DNA of 64,000 bases from Alphaproteobacteria bacterium (GTDB lineage: Bacteria > Pseudomonadota > Gammaproteobacteria > Burkholderiales > Burkholderiaceae_C): the NCBI GenBank assembly GCA_030054175.1, contig JASGCM010000004.1, positions 62,001-126,000 of the forward strand. Direction: 5' to 3'. Of the stretch, positions 62,633-64,000 are shown piece after piece; the stretch's first letter is position 1; every line of letters begins with the position of its first letter. Below the pieces are notes generated by a model that was not told where the DNA came from, made no database searches, and saw only the letters and a list, made by a program, of their open reading frames with translations. The position numbers and the translations under genes are program-made.

Positions 62633-63730
62633 ATGCTCAAGCCACGTTTCGCCCCTGAACCGCCTTTTTCGCATGGACAAGCCCCGAAAACCGGGGTGTT
62701 GCTGTGCAATCTGGGCACGCCCGATGCGCCCACCGCTGCCGCTTTGCGTCCGTATCTGGCTGAGTTTCTGGGTGACCCCCGGGTGGTCGAAATTCCGCGC
62801 TTGCTGTGGTTGCTGATATTGCACGGCATCATTTTGCGGGTGCGCCCTGCCAAATCGGCCCACAAATACGCCAGCATCTGGACCCCCGAGGGCTCGCCCC
62901 TGAAGGTCCACACCGAACGACAGGCCGTTGGCCTGCAAAGCCGATTTGACCAAGCGGGTCAGTCGGTGCTGGTGCGCAGTGCCATGACCTATGGACAGCC
63001 GGCGATCGCTCGGGTGCTGGATGAAATGCGCCAACAAGGTGTGACCCGTGTGCTGGTGTTGCCCGCCTACCCGCAGTACTCGGGGACGACGACAGCGGCC
63101 GTTTTTGACCGCATTCACCAGTGGTCCATGCGCACCCGTTTGTTGCCCGAGTGGCGCTTTGTGAACCGCTATCACGATGACGCTGGCTACATGGGTGCCC
63201 TGGCCCAGTCGGTGCGCCGTCATTGGCAGCAAAACGGCCAAGCCGGGGTACTGGTGATGAGTTTTCATGGGGTGCCTGAACGCACCCTGATGCAGGGCGA
63301 CCCCTACCATTGCGAGTGCCACAAAACAGCACGCCTGTTGGCCGAGGCTTTGGGGCTGAGTCGTGACCAATACCGGGTCACGTTTCAGTCGCGTTTTGGC
63401 AAGGCCAAATGGCTGGAGCCCTACACCGATCCCACCGTGCGCGAATTGGCTCGCAATGGCACTGAGCGCGTCGATGTGATTTGCCCTGGCTTCACCAGCG
63501 ACTGCTTGGAGACACTGGAGGAAATCGCCATGGAGGTACGTACCGCCTTCATCGAAGAAGGCGGGCGTGAGTTCCACTACATCCCTTGCCTGAACGACGA
63601 TGCGACATGGCTGGATGCCTTGTATGGGGTGACCTTGAAGCACATGCAGGGTTGGCCGACCGCATCACCCACCAGCCAGGAGCTGGCCGCCTCGCGAGCG
63701 GCCGCTCTGGGTCTGGGCGCCAAGGATTAA
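62633..63730 (+). CDS. hemH: Ferrochelatase
   Basis: The 365-residue enzyme inserts Fe2+ into protoporphyrin IX in the last haem step. Typical segments are GVLLCNLGTPDAPTAAALRP, LPAYPQYSGTTTAAVFDRI and FSFHG-like VLVMSFHGVPERTLMQGDPY with the catalytic His. A Glu occurs in PGFTSDCLETLEEIAMEV. ATG 62633 is used; a GTG at 62615 is in frame but sits at the divergent start of the HAD gene. Its stop overlaps the end of the barrel protein. Confidence 0.95.
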   Translation: MLKPRFAPEPPFSHGQAPKTGVLLCNLGTPDAPTAAALRPYLAEFLGDPRVVEIPRLLWLLILHGIILRVRPAKSAHKYASIWTPEGSPLKVHTERQAVGLQSRFDQAGQSVLVRSAMTYGQPAIARVLDEMRQQGVTRVLVLPAYPQYSGTTTAAVFDRIHQWSMRTRLLPEWRFVNRYHDDAGYMGALAQSVRRHWQQNGQAGVLVMSFHGVPERTLMQGDPYHCECHKTARLLAEALGLSRDQYRVTFQSRFGKAKWLEPYTDPTVRELARNGTERVDVICPGFTSDCLETLEEIAMEVRTAFIEEGGREFHYIPCLNDDATWLDALYGVTLKHMQGWPTASPTSQELAASRAAALGLGAKD

Positions 63731-64000
63731 AGTTCCCAGCGAGCCACCAAAGACAGCGACTGGGTCTTGAGCCCAGCGCGTTGGCTGTTGTCCACACGCA
63801 GCAGCAATGAAGATGTATTGCTCATCACCATGGTGGCACCCACACCGACCGCCGAGAATCGCTTGGACGGATCCAGGGTCGGGGTCTGCACAGAAGTGCC
63901 CGAGGTGTCTCCGATGAAGGTCGTGCTCAGGCCCTGATTCAAGTTGCTGTTCTCACGACCACTGGCCAAGGTCACCTCTGGTTTGATCTGTACACCACCG
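63727..64000 (-). CDS. Outer-membrane beta-barrel (autotransporter-type) C-terminal fragment
   Basis: The last 90 or so codons of a minus-strand protein are visible. The sequence alternates hydrophobic and polar residues as in barrel strands (RFSAVGVGATMVMSNTSSLL, LKTQSLSLVARWEL) and ends with an aromatic-rich strand, as autotransporter or porin barrels do. The rest is outside the window. Its stop overlaps the hemH stop region. Confidence 0.65.
   Translation of the reverse strand, partial: GGVQIKPEVTLASGRENSNLNQGLSTTFIGDTSGTSVQTPTLDPSKRFSAVGVGATMVMSNTSSLLLRVDNSQRAGLKTQSLSLVARWEL

Overview
The window looks like chromosomal DNA of a betaproteobacterium of the order Burkholderiales, most likely family Comamonadaceae. 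The housekeeping blocks support this: rpsO-pnp-tpiA-secG-tRNA-Leu, tsaD, prfB with its programmed frameshift, pepN-fbp, tRNA-Leu-tig-clpP-clpX-lon, and two Bug-type periplasmic binding proteins. The genus cannot be fixed from sequence reading alone.

Layout. 1-2328 (minus strand): a copper/metal resistance operon with a small exported protein, a TolC-like lipoprotein and a multicopper oxidase cut by the window edge. 2439-3761: a decayed IS5-type transposase and a frameshifted small gene. 4038-9406 (minus): tRNA-Leu, secG, tpiA, pnp, rpsO and a branched-chain amino-acid-type binding protein. 9502-16730 (plus): hsp20, tsaD, cobA, prfB, pepN, fbp and tRNA-Thr. 16992-37585: a genomic island of about 21 kb beside tRNA-Thr. 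37830-50779: metabolic and transport genes (FAD monooxygenase, Bug proteins, a split TPP enzyme, NnrU, CNNM/CorC, ApaH, GDT1, a frameshifted aminotransferase, a quinone reductase, a PCu(A)C chaperone, MAPEG). 50925-52273: an exported protein of unknown function with a 43-residue lipoprotein. 52494-58757: tRNAs and the Tig-ClpP-ClpX-Lon proteolysis cluster. 58820-59876: a collapsed RND efflux operon with its operator-like palindrome still in place. 59929-64000: two squalene/phytoene-synthase-like enzymes, a HAD phosphatase, ferrochelatase and the end of an outer-membrane beta-barrel.

The island has two halves. The left half (16992-24365, minus strand) is a tightly packed set with a large serine recombinase, a DUF2924 protein, small unknown proteins, a coiled-coil protein, a D5-like helicase/ATPase and an AlpA-type regulator. 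The right half (24679-37585, plus strand) starts with a DUF4236/peptidoglycan-binding membrane protein flanked by 9-bp repeats. A compact defence operon follows: HTH, hsdM, split hsdS, prrC, hsdR, GIY-YIG nuclease, AlbA_2 protein. It ends with an HTH-ImmA/IrrE cassette.

The strongest observation is the defence operon. The protein between hsdS and hsdR keeps the complete active site and the tRNA-Lys recognition segment of the anticodon nuclease PrrC. The hsdS gene is split exactly at a (GCAA)6 tetranucleotide tract, and adding one unit would restore a 431-residue HsdS. It also carries four perfect 12-bp repeats in the central spacer, where EcoR124-type enzymes change specificity. This predicts a restriction system variable in two ways that is coupled to a suicidal tRNA nuclease.
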